Part shown: positions 22,196 through 33,999 of the stretch, piece by piece
How positions within the stretch are numbered: position 1 is the first letter of the stretch
Layout of the letters: each line of letters opens with the position of its first letter
Assembly: GCA_015680685.1 (NCBI GenBank)
Contig: MNCI01005012.1
Span: forward strand, 169,801 to 233,800
Reading direction: 5' to 3'
Length of the DNA: 64,000 nt
Source: Gnetum montanum
Taxonomy: Eukaryota; Streptophyta; Gnetopsida; Gnetales; Gnetaceae
The notes under the pieces: generated by a model
What the model was told of the DNA's origin: nothing
What the model saw: the letters and a program-made list of their open reading frames with translations, nothing else
Databases searched by the model: none
Position numbers and translations under genes: made by a program

Positions 22196-24700
22196 ATGTC
22201 TCCATCTTCATATGAAAGCACCTCACTGCCTAGGTCTGAAACAGGAAACAATCAGCGGCGTAATACACATGACGTTGATCCATCAGTCCCTTAACAAGTT
22301 TGAGTGGTATATATTCTTCTTGATGAGTATATACCAAACTTCACCTTTATCCTTCATCAAGATGAACAACTATGTTGGAAAGACTTAGAAGGTAACATAG
22401 TGTTACCTCCCGATCATTCAGTCCCAAACATGCTTCTTCATGCTCTCACACGAATTGGCATGTCGCACTTACATGCAAAATACATTGTGCAAGACCATGA
22501 CTTAAGAGAATACCATCCCACAAAGGCACAAAATCAAAGGGACTTGTAATAGAAAGGACATCATAAGTCTTTGAAGGGTAAGTGGTCCTAGGATGTCCCA
22601 CATGTCTTAAGCAAAAATGAGGGTGGTGAACCTACCTCAGGTAGTCAGCCACACAACGATGTTCCTCCCCTCAAATTTGGCCAATGGGCTATGTATCAGA
22701 ACCTTCATTCCACTATTCATAACCTAGGTTCTGATACCCATGGGCACAAAGGGTTTGAAAAAGGGACATGAACTCATGATAAAGGTGGACATTCTGATCA
22801 CAATCGCAATCAAGGCCAAGACCATAGAAGAGAAGGTAGAAGACACTTTCATGGTGACGGTTCCCCTTCTTCTTCACCTTCATCATCTCCTTCATCCTCT
22901 CCTTCAATATCCAGATGTGGTCATAAAGAAAAATACCATGGGGATAAAGGTAGGCAAAGTGGAAGTCATAGAGAAAACAACCAGGAAAGGGGACAAGGGC
23001 ACTCTAGAGAGTCACGACATAGAAGAAGGGAGAGTAGGGAACAGCGTAGGCATCATAGATGCCATGGATGAGACAATCACGATGAACCCCTCCTCGCTAC
23101 TCGAAGTATGTTGGACATAATTGAGGCTATTAGAATTTCAACAAGGCATCAAAAAGATAGTAGGATTAAGAGATTAGATATGAACAACATCCTATGATTT
23201 GAATGGGGATACAATGCTGATCCTCAAAATCATTTATGAGCATTCCATGATGCTTGTGCCTTACAGAACATAAAGAACGAATGGAAAAAAATTTAGTTGT
23301 TTCCATAAACACTAGTTAAAGAAGTAGAAAACTGGTACTAGTCTTTAGAAATAAAATCCATTTGTAGGTGGAGTAATATGTTAGAACTATTTAATGACAA
23401 GTACCAAATGTACTCCTGAGTGTCTAACTTGTGAAAGAAATTCCAAGGCTGGAAACAAGGAGGACATGAACCCTTGGATGCTACCATGGGCAGATATTAT
23501 GCACTATTACACTATTGTCCTGGCCATGGTTATTTGCAAAGGGATCAACTGTGCCATCTCGTGGATGGGCTTAGGTAGGAAACAAGAAGAACCCTTGGGA
23601 CTTATGGCCAAGGAAGACTATCTGAGCTTAGGTCCCATCAAATTCAAAGACTATTGGAGCAAGATGCTAAGGAAGAAGGTGAACTACGGAAGAGAGAAAG
23701 TGTGGAAGAGTATAACCGAGATCCTTCCCTCTAGAAGAGGGGAGTAAGATTTTGTGAGGATGAAAAAGAGTCACCACTTGAAGAGATGATGAATAGGAAA
23801 ACTTTGCCTATCCAAAAGTTGACATCAGAAGTATCAGCAAAGGTAGACCAAATGCAGGATTCCCTAGACAATAGATTTTAATCTATTCTTAAAATATTAG
23901 AGGAGTCTAGAGAGTAAGGTAGTGATCACAGAAAAAGAAAAAAGAAATAAGCTAAACATGCACATAGCAAGGGTAAGGGCAAAGTTTCCATCATTGAAGA
24001 GGTTGTGGAGTCAGAAACAGATAATGATAGTGGATGTGAAATATGTCAATATGACCATCCTAAGGGATGTTGCCCTATAATCTCACATCTACAAGAGTTT
24101 GGGGTGTATGCACTCAACCCACGATTGAATAAACAACAAGCACCCCGAAGGTTACCTTACCCCCAAGGTAACCCAAGAAAGTTCCACCAACCCTTAACGT
24201 ATTATCCAAGTGGAACTCCATCATAACCTATTAAGAAATATTAATAGTGGAAACACCCACAATGATGGGGAATTCCACCACCAAGGAAACATTATCCTTA
24301 CCAGCAACTTGACCCATATGTATATTACGTGCAGTAGAAAATCTCCCCACATGACTCTACTGGTCACATCACTCCTCAACCTCACTAGCAAGCACAAGTA
24401 TTATGGGACTCCTTCTTCTAGAGGTGATATTCCACAAGCATATCATCCTTCTCATTTGGCTACATCTCTTCCACCAATAGCTCCACTAGCACCTACTCCC
24501 GCAATGCAAGGTGAAATCCCTACCCAGCCGCAGCAATGTAATGCCACAAGGGCTGTTAACTCTCAACCTATTGTTGGTTCCAACAACCACATGAAGAAAA
24601 GACCTTTCTTTAGAACCAACAATCCAACCAAGCCCTTGCAATCACAAGTGGTTGATTCCTTACATGCCTCAGTATCAATCAAAACTTCGGAGTCTCCTTC
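22196..24700 (+). pseudogene. gag: Element B gag, decayed
   Basis: The likely start is ATG at 22196 (MSPSSYESTSLPRSE). Order of parts: an N-terminal acidic/hydrophobic region; a His/Arg/Ser-rich stretch (about 22770-23060); the gag core at about 23370-23620 (MLELFNDKYQ, RYYALLHYCPGHGY, GTYGQGRLSEL); a charged helix (about 23650-23720); a compact zinc-finger-like CEICQYDHPKGC at about 24034-24070; and a Pro/Gln/His-rich tail ending near RPFFRTNN (24600). The C-x2-C-x3-H-x3-C spacing is shorter than a normal CCHC knuckle. Frame changes and stops break it. Confidence 0.75.
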
Positions 24701-24799
24701 AACTCAACCACTGCACTCAATGCATACGGTCATGCTAACACATGTCGTCACCAATTGGATCAAAGATAGCCACCTTCCTAGGAAATTCTTTGATCCTAG

Positions 24800-25130
24800 G
24801 TGTCCTCTAATATACTTACAAATTGCTAGAAATGCACTATGCAAGGCTCTTTTGAATTCAAGTTCCAGTGTCAACTTGATTTGTCAAGAAATGTACAAGG
24901 CTTGGAACTTGCCTCCATTGAAAAAGAGCAACATCCATCTAGAGTTGGCCAACCAGTCCATCACTATCCAATTGGAACTAGTGGAAGACATTGTTGCAAC
25001 TGTTTGTGGGTGGTCGTACCTAGCTGACTTCCTACTGATTTAGGCAAACAATGGTAAGGGGGACTTCCCAATCATAATGGGAAGAGCATGGCTAAGCACC
25101 ATAGATGCATGCCTAGGAATCTGCAATCTT
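24800..25130 (+). pseudogene. pro: Element B aspartic protease remnant
   Basis: KALLNSSSSVNLI and MYKAWNLPP followed by NIHLELANQSI. The catalytic triplet expected as D-S/T-G reads N-S-S, so both Asp and Gly are lost. Element D keeps the Asp. Further on, MGRAWLSTIDACLG matches the conserved protease C-terminal part. Confidence 0.7.
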
Positions 25131-25699
25131 TCCCTAGAAATATCAAAGTAAAATATATTCAAAAAGATCAAGAAGAAGAAAGTTCCATGCATCACATATA
25201 GTGACACAAGGTGTAATAATGTGTAGAGGTCATGGTTTATGCAAAGTTTAGCATTGCCTACATGCAATCAGTGTGCACAAGTGATTAACATACAAAGATA
25301 CCTATATGTAGTAGCCACACAACAGGAAGACACCCAGTGGCTGACAACTGATCAAGAAAGCAGTTCACTCATATGCATAGAATGAACTGAGGGTTTGACT
25401 TGTGCTTAGATCGATAACATAGATGCATTAGAGCAAGTCCACTACCAAATTCCAAGTCCTAACCTTGAAAATATCAACTAGGGGAAGTTGGAAATCCTTG
25501 AGAAATTTAAGCAAGACCCCCTTGAGCTGAAACCATTGCCCACCAGTATGTAATACATGTTCCTTAAAAATGGAAAATCAATAATTATCAATGCTAAGCT
25601 TTCTCCTCAATAGAAAGAAGTACTGCTAAAAGTAATAAATAAATGGTCATAAGCCTTCGTTTGGTCATATCCCAAATTAACTGAATAGATCCTAGGATA

Positions 25700-26510
25700 T
25701 GCTAACATAGAATTTACACTGACCCCTCCAAGAAGCCTCAAAGAAAACTGCAGAGGTGATTGAACCCTAACTTGAAGCAAGTTATTAAGGAAGAAATTGA
25801 ATAACTTCTCAAGGCTGGGTTCATATATCCCATTGCTAATAGTGAATGGGTTAGCCCCTTAGTTATTGTGCCTAAAAATGGAGGCAAATGGAGGGTGTGC
25901 ATAGATTTCAGGCTACTAAATATGGCAACATTCAAAGATCACTTTCCATTTCCATTTGTCGACCAAGTGTTAGACACCATTGCAGGGCATCGCTATTAAA
26001 ATTTTTTGGATGGATATAGCGGATATAACCAAATACAAATAGTCCCAGAAGACCAAGCCAAGACTACATTTACTAGTCCTTGGGGAATATTCGCATACAA
26101 ATAGATACCTTTTGGCTTGTGCAATGCCCCTACAACATTTCAATGACTAGTTCTAAGCATATTCCAATAGCAGATAAGGAATTGTGTGGAGGTCTTTATG
26201 GACGACTTGTCCACTTATGGAGCAAACTTTGATCAAGCCTTGAATCGGTTGGAGCAAGTGTTAAAAAGATGTGTAGAAACTAATTTGAGGCTCAACTAGT
26301 AGAAAAGCCATTTGATGGTCCAAGAAGGTGTAATACTAGGACACAAAATCTCACATACACGGATAGAGGTAGACCTCAAGAAAATCAAAATTATCCAAGA
26401 ATTACCTATCAACTGGAAACTATCAAAGATATTTAGTCATTCCTTGGACAAACTGGCTACTATAGGAGATTTATTGAGAACTTTTCAAAGGTTTCCAAAC
26501 CATTGGTGGA
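25700..26510 (+). pseudogene. pol: Element B reverse transcriptase remnant
   Basis: In order: KAGFIYPIANSEWVSP, VPKNGGKWRVCIDFRLLN, DGYSGYNQIQIVPED, IPFGLCNAPTTFQ, the catalytic EVFMDDLSTYG (about 26188-26220), then HLMVQEGVILGHKIS. This is the full Ty3/gypsy RT domain order. Five or more stops are present. RT copies the element RNA into DNA in the particle. Confidence 0.85.
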
Positions 26511-26519
26511 ATTAACAAA

Positions 26520-27010
26520 AAAGGATGTACCTTTTGAATGGATCAGGGAATGCAAGCTAGCTTTCCAAACTTGAAAGCAGAAGCTAGTAGAAACACCCAT
26601 TCTACAAGCTCTTGATTGGTCTAAACCATTCCATATCATGACTGACATGTCCAACTATGCTTCAGGAGCCATACTTATATAGTTAGATGACCAAAAGTGT
26701 ACTTATTACATCCACTATGCAAGTAGAAGTATTGCTAGTACACAACTTAACTACATTACCACAGAGAAAAAATTAATGGTTGTAGTGTTCGCACTAGAAA
26801 AGTTTAGACACTATGTATTGGGATATAAAGTATATATACATACAGATCATAGTACAATCCAGTTCCTCATGAATAAGCTAATGGTAAGCCCTTGTATCAT
26901 ATGATGGCTTGTAATCTTACAAGATTTCGATTTAACAATGATCGATCACAAGGGCACCGAGAATGTAGTTGCTGATCATTTATCTTGATTGCGATGGGAC
27001 AACAAAGAGG
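26520..27010 (+). pseudogene. pol: Element B RNase H remnant
   Basis: Directly after RT: KPFHIMTDMSNYASGAIL, then NYITTEKKLMVVVFALEKFR, YVLGYKVYIHTDHSTIQFL and DHKGTENVVADHLS. The D-E-D residues of RNase H are visible. It removes RNA from the RNA:DNA hybrid. Only one RNase H is present, unlike element F2. Confidence 0.8.
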
Positions 27011-27169
27011 ATGAGTATCCAATTTTTGATCATTTCCTTGATGAATTCCTCTTTGCTAGTGTAGTGAATAATTAATCACCCATGGAGACAAACTGGTATA
27101 ATTACCCATGGAGACAAACTGGTACAGTAGCATTCTTACCTATCTCTTCACCCAAAAAACACCAAAAGA

Positions 27170-28330
27170 GTTAAATCTTAAGAAGAAACAACAGTTTCTT
27201 CACCGAGCCAAGTACTTTATGGAGATCAATGGGAAACTTTACAAAGTGTGTCCCCCGATGGCTTGGTTTGATGGTGTGTTCCCGATATAGATCAACTACG
27301 AGTTCTCCAAGATGCTCATGAGGGTCCTTGTGGGGGTCATTACGCTGGGAGACAAATGTCCATCAAGATCCTGCTTGCAGGATATTATTGGCCTACATTA
27401 TTTTGAGAAGCCCATCATTTCGTCCAATTTTGTGAGTGCTATCAACATGATGGGGGAATGACTACTAGAATGGAGGGTTCACAACAATGGATTCAACTAT
27501 TAGAACCCTTCAACATTTGGGGAATTGATTTTATGGGGCTGATTACACCAATGTCCAATGGAAAAGCTTATATTATTGTTGTCATGAATTACCTAACAAA
27601 ATGGGCCAAAGAAGCTGATGTTAAAGATTGTACATCATCTACAGCTGCATAATTTGTTCAACAACAAATCATAAATAGGTTTGGTGTGCTACGTGCACTT
27701 ATTTTAGACAATGGTGCATACTTCACAAGTGCAACTTTTTAGAAATTAATGCAACGCTTAGGGGTTGAGCATAAATTGACTACACCATACCACCCCCAAG
27801 TAAACGGTCAAGTAGAAGTCACCAACAGAGAGATTACAAAGATATTGATAAGAACCATTAGCAAGTTTAGGCAAGACTAGAGTAGTTAACTGAATGATGC
27901 TGGGAATACCACTCCACATGGAAACTCCCTATAGGGTACTCTCCCTATGAGTTAGTGTATGGTAAATTACCAATGCTTCCCATTCAAATTGAGCTCTGTA
28001 CACTATCCATAGCATGTGACCTCAACCTTGACCTTGATCTAGCACAAAAATAATGGTTAGTAACCCTTAACTTGCTAGATGAAAATCAGTTAGCTTCCCT
28101 ATCATCTAACGAATTACATAAGGCCTTCAATAAACAATGTCATGACCTAAGAATTCGGAAAGTTAAATATTAGCTAGGAGATAAGGTTCTCTACTAGAAT
28201 CCCACACATGTGCCACAATGTACTAAATTTCAAACACTATGGGAAGGACCTTATATTATTTATGCAACTTTTCTTCAGGGACCATGACAATATACAAACT
28301 TGAGAGCCTAGATAAGAAATGTTTAGTCAA
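27170..28330 (+). pseudogene. pol: Element B integrase remnant
   Basis: An N-terminal zinc-binding relic at about 27300-27450 (HEGPCGGHYAG and CECYQH in different frames) is followed by the catalytic core: GIDFMG (first Asp, about 27520), LILDNGAYF (second Asp, about 27700) and YHPQVNGQVEVTNREI (Glu, about 27800). The D,D-35-E order is clear. The C-terminal part reaches about 28330; no chromodomain is seen. Stops and a frame change at about 27290-27450 inactivate it. Confidence 0.82.
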
Positions 28331-30336
28331 TGTGCAACAAACCAAACCTTTCTAGGAGCTTAGGACAACTAGTTGACATGCTACCTCTCTTGATGAACAA
28401 CCCTGCTCACTATTTTGGATCTCCTCCTTTCAACTTAGTCATGGGGGAGATGGCCACCTATGCTAATCGTTCTAGGCCCTTAGTTCTTTTTGAATTTTTG
28501 TTTTACACATTTTTTTAACACATTCTTTCAAATTTTCTTATTTTTGTTTTACACCATCATTTCATGTTTTTACTATTTCTTTATTTGCTTGATTTACTTC
28601 TATTCATCATCTAATAAGTGCTCATGATGGTGGATTGAATTATATCATATTGATTGTTAATGTTTGGTTTTTACCTTTGAATTATGATGATGATATTAAG
28701 GTATGGTTCTTTTGGTAAAATAGGCAATGAGTCCACACTGTTCACTCACCCATACAACTCTATGGTATCCTTTGGCTTGGAACTATATAGTCCCTCTTTT
28801 TCTAAGTAAACTTTTAATGAATTACTTAAAGGATGAAAAGGGTGTAACTTCAAGGGGATTCGATGCATTTGTGCTGGCCATTCTCTTGGGTGCTTGGATG
28901 CTTTTTCTTTGGTTTTCCACCATTTTGGCATTGTTCAAATATCAGGAAGTTGAGTGAATAAAAATAAGTCTTTGCATGGTGTAATTCCCACACATAAACA
29001 TCAAAAAGAGAGAGAGAAAAAAAGAAAAATGTGAGCATTCAAATCACACCCCTTAGACATAATAAACTAATATGGGCTACAAGCACTAGTTATGGAACTG
29101 GAAAGACATGTTACCCATGCCTAAAGGTTCTCTCTAACAAAGGCCCTTTCTCGCTTCCTACTTCTCCATCTTGCTCTCATTGAAATGGTGGTGACTCTTT
29201 GTGGAAGCATTCTTGTTGCTTCAAGTGGATGGATTGGTCAAGTGTGTTGATGTGAGGTCATTGAATGTGGTTGGTTTGAGTCTAGATTTGGGATGAGTTC
29301 TACTTAGTTATCTTAACCATGAAATACACAAGGGGCTTTACGCAACCTTGTTCTTGGGATTTCATTCCATTCTCTCCTCTCCATCTTTCTTCCCATTTTC
29401 CACTTTATTGCTAGTTTTATCATTAGTCTATTCTGGGTTGATGCATTTTTTTCTTTGGTGAATTCTTGTGGGTAAGTTTTTAACTCTTGCTTCCAAATGA
29501 CATTCCTAGAGCCTACGGACTCTTTGGTTTGTGGGTTTGTTAGGGCATAAAAGGCATGAGCTTGCTTTGGGGAGGACCCACTAGCATTCCTTTTTTGGTG
29601 TAATTGTTAACTTCTTTTCCTTAAATATTTCCTACAATCAATCATTTCTTGTTCATAGCATCCATTTTATTAGCGTTGCAATTGTTATTTTTCCCATATT
29701 CTTATTACTCATATTTTGCTATCTTATAGCTACCAAAGATTCACTCTTAGTCATGGGGGCCCTGGCACAAATTTTTTAATTTTTTCCATTTTACTATTTG
29801 CCTAACCCCTACATCTTAGGTAGTCACTAGTGATAAATCTTTGAACTAGTTTCTACCATAACCACAACTTAGCCAATGCGTCTCATATCAAGGCAAGGTA
29901 TCAATTACATTGTGGTTTATCTATCTTTGCTCATTTGTGACTGTGTTGTATGTGCAGATGGCAATCATACAAACAATGGACTAGGCTTGGAGGAAGCACT
30001 TAGGATGGACTAGAACTAGAGCATTTACAAAAGGAATAAGTCCGGTGGTGTGGCTATGGATAAACAACGGAAGGCACAATCTCAGCATTGGTGGCAACAT
30101 GCTTCATCTTCTTTCTCTTTCTTTCTGTTCAAACTACCAAATAAAGCCTTGGATGTCATTTTTCTATGAGTGTTCACCGTAATGGTCATGAACACTAATG
30201 TTGTAATATGCTTATTGATCCATTCATTGGGCATGTTGAATCTGTCATCCCATTCCACTATCAGTTGTCAATTAGTCAATAATCCCATACCTTTCCAATA
30301 TTTTGTAAGGAACTCAAGGATGAGTTTTCATTCAGT
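28330..30336 (+). other. 3' region of element B, no gene recognised
   Basis: Two kb between integrase and polypurine tract. Short open frames (for example 28727-28957, with two hydrophobic stretches that could be read as membrane segments) have no support beyond length. The stretch 28724-28860 is shared with element A. An envelope gene was considered but cannot be supported. Confidence 0.5.
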
Positions 30337-30346
30337 CATGGGGGTA

Positions 30347-31354
30347 TGATGAGAGAAGTTACTCTAGTAGTTATTCTAATTATTAGAGTGATTACTCTAG
30401 CAGTTAGTCTAATTATTAAAGTGGTTACTCTTGTGGCTACTCTAGAAGTTACTTTAATTATTAGAGTGGTTACTCTAGCAGTTACTCTAGTAATTATTCT
30501 AATTATTAGAGTGGTAACTTTAGTGGTTACTTTAGCAGTTATTCTAATTATTAGAGTGGTTACTCTAATTATTAGAGTAATTTCTCCCAAGCCTATAAAT
30601 ATAGTGCTCAGGCGCACAATTGGAAAGAAGTCTTTTAGTAGTCAAGTAGCAAAACTCTTGTAGTCTATTTGAAAGTTAGAGTATTTTCCAAGTGCCCACA
30701 ACAGGAGGTCTAAGTGTGGATGGATCTTTATTTGAGCATTGTGTACCTGCGCACACCTTATGTATGGCAATAAAGATGAGCTCTTTGATTCATCCTTGCA
30801 GCACTTGAGATTTGTTTTCTTACGCATTTATTTTATTTTATTTTCTTATGCATTTATTTTATTTTATGCACTTTACATTTCTATTATTAGCATAGAAATT
30901 CATTTTTATTAATTAATAAAATCATTAAATTACACGAGCATGACCACTTCAAGCATGCATGTAACGCTTGATAACCTAGTAACGATTAGCGTTTGGTAAT
31001 CCCAGTAACGTTGCACTAGTTCAAGATGTGTACAACAAGTGGGAACGAATGCTAGTGTTAGGATTAAGTTAGAACTTAGTTAATGAGTAGTTAAGTTAAA
31101 TTAGTCACTTAGTTACCTCTCTCCTTCTCTACTAGCATAGGACATAAAAACATAAAAGCTATAAAAATCATATGCCTCAAGCTTACTTAACCATATAATC
31201 GTGACATATAGGTAAGCTTGGGAAGACAACGATCAACCAATCCTTCCTTGTTCCACAAAGGCGCATAAGCACTTAGTCCTTGGAATTTGACCAGATCATG
31301 CATGAAACGCTCATATTCGTATGGTTGAGCATAGGGGTACCTCGCTGCTCATCA
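30347..31354 (+). repeat. 3' LTR of element B
   Basis: 1008 bp. TATA 30594-30601; palindrome array 30352-30590; a GGCAATAAAGATGAGC segment (about 30768) fits a polyadenylation signal. It keeps about 190 bp that the 5' LTR lacks at its N. Confidence 0.92.
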
Positions 31355-32100
31355 AAACTATATATCATATTCTCTAACTTCTCTCTCTTAGTGTTGAAGG
31401 TCTCTAATAGTTCTTTCTTTTGTACATTGAGATCCTTCATAGGGTTTTGTAGACAACAAATATCTTCTTGGAGTTAAAATATTTTATTATACATTATGAT
31501 CTTATCACCTTCTAACTCTATGTTGTACACCATCAATTTCTCCAATCTTCTTGTAAGTTCCACATTAGTGCTAGAACACATGATATCCCTTATTTATTTG
31601 AGTGTAGCTAGTTCTTCTAGATAGTTATTTGCTAGCTATAATATATCCTTCACATTTTCCTTATACTTTAAAAATACTTTAGCATACATATCTTTATCTT
31701 CATAAGTAGATTTCAAGTCTTTATTTAATGCTTTATTCTATACCAAAGCTACATCAAATGCTACTGTATTATTCCTTATCATCACACTATAGGCTCCAAC
31801 CCTAAAGTAATGTTTGACCATGGTATAATTCATGTACATCAAATGATACAATATATCATTACTGCCAATAATGAAATTTATCTTTGAGAGCTAGCTAAGA
31901 ATCTTATTTAACATGCCTCTAATTACTATTCAAAAGTAATTTGCATTTATAACTTTAAAATCTTTCAATGTAGTCTTATTATATAATGTCTCCTTCATCA
32001 AACTCTTGTCTATTGATTCTTTGTAGAATTTAATGGTTGACTTCAAGTGTATAGCCTTATTTCAAAGCTATTATGTTGTAATAATGTGTGTGCCATGGAT
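31355..32100 (-). pseudogene. Element H ORF, N-terminal and coiled-coil part
   Basis: A minus-strand frame of about 240 codons with seven or so stops. It includes NDILYHLMYMNYTMVKHYF, GAYSVMIRNNTVAFDVALV and then a heptad-like region (NKALNKDLKSTYEDKDMY, ELTRRLEKLMVYNIELEGDK, QKKELLETFNTKREKLEN) that predicts a coiled coil. It continues at 21249 across element B. A candidate start lies at 32468 (MGHGSRGSGQAWVSS) but in another frame. No family recognised. Confidence 0.5.
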
Positions 32101-32939
32101 GGTATCAAGTAATTTGATTCCACATTGCTCCACCTCTGAAATTGCACATAAATAGATTTTATTTCTAGATGTCAAGTAATATAATGTACTTCTTATTGAT
32201 TAGCAATATGTCAAACTTTCTAGTTAAGCACTAATTCATAATATGAGGTCATTGCTAAATGTAGTTTGATCTTTTCATGCATGCTTTAGAGATAGAGGCT
32301 TTATAATGGGGACTACCATAGTGACTATGTGATTTTTATGCTAACAATGGTAAAGGTAACTTTGTTTCACTTAATACATTCTAATACTGTTAATGATGAC
32401 ATGCACTAGTTGTGCTTCCTCTTTGATGAAACCCATGCTTGTCCACTACCTCTAGAACCATGACCCATTTTCACAAATAGTTAATATGAAAATAGAAAGA
32501 AACTAGGACTTATAAAATTCAAAATTTTAAATGTGAAAAATATTATGCACATTAATTTCAATTAATTATGCATATTTCTTCTACTTATAAATCCATTCAA
32601 AAATTAAAATATAAATTAATTTAATAAAACCAAAAAATCAAAAACTATTATATACTTCACAATTTTTACACAAAAATCAAGAGATTTTGATTACAAAGTA
32701 GAAAATATTACTTATAGGTAGAAAATGAAAGAGAATTATAAGCTAAGATGCAAGATATTGAATAGTAGGATTTTTGTTGTTGTATGCTCTCTCTCTATAC
32801 ATGTTTTTTTTAATTTGTTTGTGATGTAAAAAGTAAAATTTAAGTATGGATATTTAAACTTAATTATATGTAATGTACCTAACTTCTACTACATCATGAG
32901 TACTTCATAATGATAATTTAAAACTCATAAAAACCTTAT

Positions 32940-32951
32940 GCTTTAATATCA
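32940..32951 (-). other. Primer binding site of element H (initiator-Met type, decayed)
   Basis: Plus-strand GCTTTAATATCA versus GCTCTGATACCA, all three differences being C-to-T or G-to-A. It abuts the TG of the LTR at 32952. Confidence 0.6.
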
Positions 32952-33060
32952 TGTTAAAATTTTATAATGTTAACCACTAGGTTTGAGATATAATAGAAAA
33001 AATTAATCACTTTTGAGATTGAAAAAAATGTGTATTATGTTATATATGTGCTAAATTGTA
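32952..33060 (-). repeat. 5' LTR of element H, truncated by element E
   Basis: TGTTAAAATTTTATAATG and following bases align with 19886 onward. Homology ends where the E LTR starts. Confidence 0.5.
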
Positions 33061-33910
33061 AACTGGTTATGTCAACTAGGCATCGTTGATGCATGATTTG
33101 ATGCATTGATGTAGCCCCATCGATGTAGTATCTATTTTTACCTATAAATACATGCTCACCCACCATATTAATGGAACCTTTATCATAGTTGTAGTGGAGT
33201 TCTTGCAGTTTTCTAGCATGAAAGTTAGAATATTTTTATAAGTTCCCATAATAGGAGTCAAAAGTGTATGGATCTTTATTTGAAAACTATTGTACATTAG
33301 TACAATAGTGTATGTGGCAATAAAGATGAGCTTTTTGATAAACCTTGTAGCACTTTGAAATAGATTAATTGTTTACTTATGCATTTACTATTTTGTGCAA
33401 TTTCCTTTAATGCTTCAAGTAAAATAGTTAATTAAGCTAAATTAAGCTAGGTTAAATAATGATTAATTGAGCACATAAGTACAACCACTTCAAGCATACA
33501 CTTGGTGCTTGGTAATTCCAATACTGTCTAATGTTTGGTAACCCAGGAGCGTTAAACGTGTTCAAGATGTATAAGGTAATTAAGAATAGATACTTATGCT
33601 AGGATTAGTTAGGAGTAGCTCATTAGATTAAATTAGTGATTTAATTATTTTATTTTATACATTTTTGTCATCCTTAGATGACTTAAAATTGAAAATATAA
33701 AAAAATGATAAAAATCATATGCCTCATTTGCACTTAACCATACCTTTGCATTTCATAAGTGTAATTGGAAAGATAATGATTGTAACAATTAGTTTCACTT
33801 CCTAAAGACCAATGTACTTAGAAGGCTATAATTCCATGGAATTCAACTAGATCACATGTGAATGCTTAGTGATTTGTATGATTGGACATAGGGGTACTCG
33901 TTGCTCATCA
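33057..33910 (+). repeat. LTR of element E
   Basis: Ends CTCATCA directly before a tRNA-Asp primer site, and aligns with the D LTR. TATA box 33143-33150. Upstream is a short ATCGTTGAT/GATGCAT/CATCGATG palindromic cluster (33082-33130). A GGCAATAAAGATGAGC segment lies at about 33312. The start is approximate. No E coding sequence follows, because F1 LTR-like DNA begins within about 80 bp. Confidence 0.7.
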
Positions 33911-33911
33911 T

Positions 33912-33929
33912 TGGTGCCATTGCCATGGA
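33912..33929 (+). other. Primer binding site of element E (tRNA-Asp type)
   Basis: TGGTGCCATTGCCATGGA, one base after the LTR end; marks E as a plus-strand 5' end. Confidence 0.75.
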
Positions 33930-33999
33930 TGAAACGCCACCAAATTTAGTCCCCAGCACCTTAACGACAAATTTGTCTAACTATCAACACAAGGTAAAT

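Larger units (their letters stand above)
21250..31354 (+). mobile_element. Element B: complete, decayed Ty3/gypsy (Athila-like), plus strand
   Basis: 10.1 kb: 5' LTR (21250-22069), primer site (22071-22088), gag, protease, RT, RNase H, integrase, a 2-kb 3' region without a recognised gene, polypurine tract (30337-30346) and 3' LTR (30347-31354). The 5-bp target duplication AAACT is at 21245-21249 and 31355-31359. RT has VEVFMDDLSTYG and the primer is tRNA-Asp, both as in Athila-like elements. No chromodomain was seen. All ORFs carry stops, mostly TAG/TAA/TGA where Gln, Trp or Arg would be expected. Confidence 0.92.
19886..33060 (-). mobile_element. Element H: minus-strand LTR element with gag-like ORF, split by element B
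   Basis: A direct repeat beginning TGTTRAARTTTTATRRTGTTAA occurs at 19886 and at 32952. Immediately left of the right copy, GCTTTAATATCA (32940-32951) is the initiator-Met primer site complement (GCTCTGATACCA) with only transition differences, placed exactly at the LTR edge for a minus-strand element. Without the 10.1-kb element B the internal part is about 2.7-3 kb and carries one long decayed frame, so H looks like a small gag-only or non-autonomous element. The right LTR is cut at about 33060 by element E. Confidence 0.55.

Noticed and set aside
28727-28957. Possible envelope-like protein with hydrophobic stretches after the B integrase
   Set aside because: Too short, no signal peptide, glycosylation or fusion pattern, and the DNA is conserved with element A as a noncoding segment.
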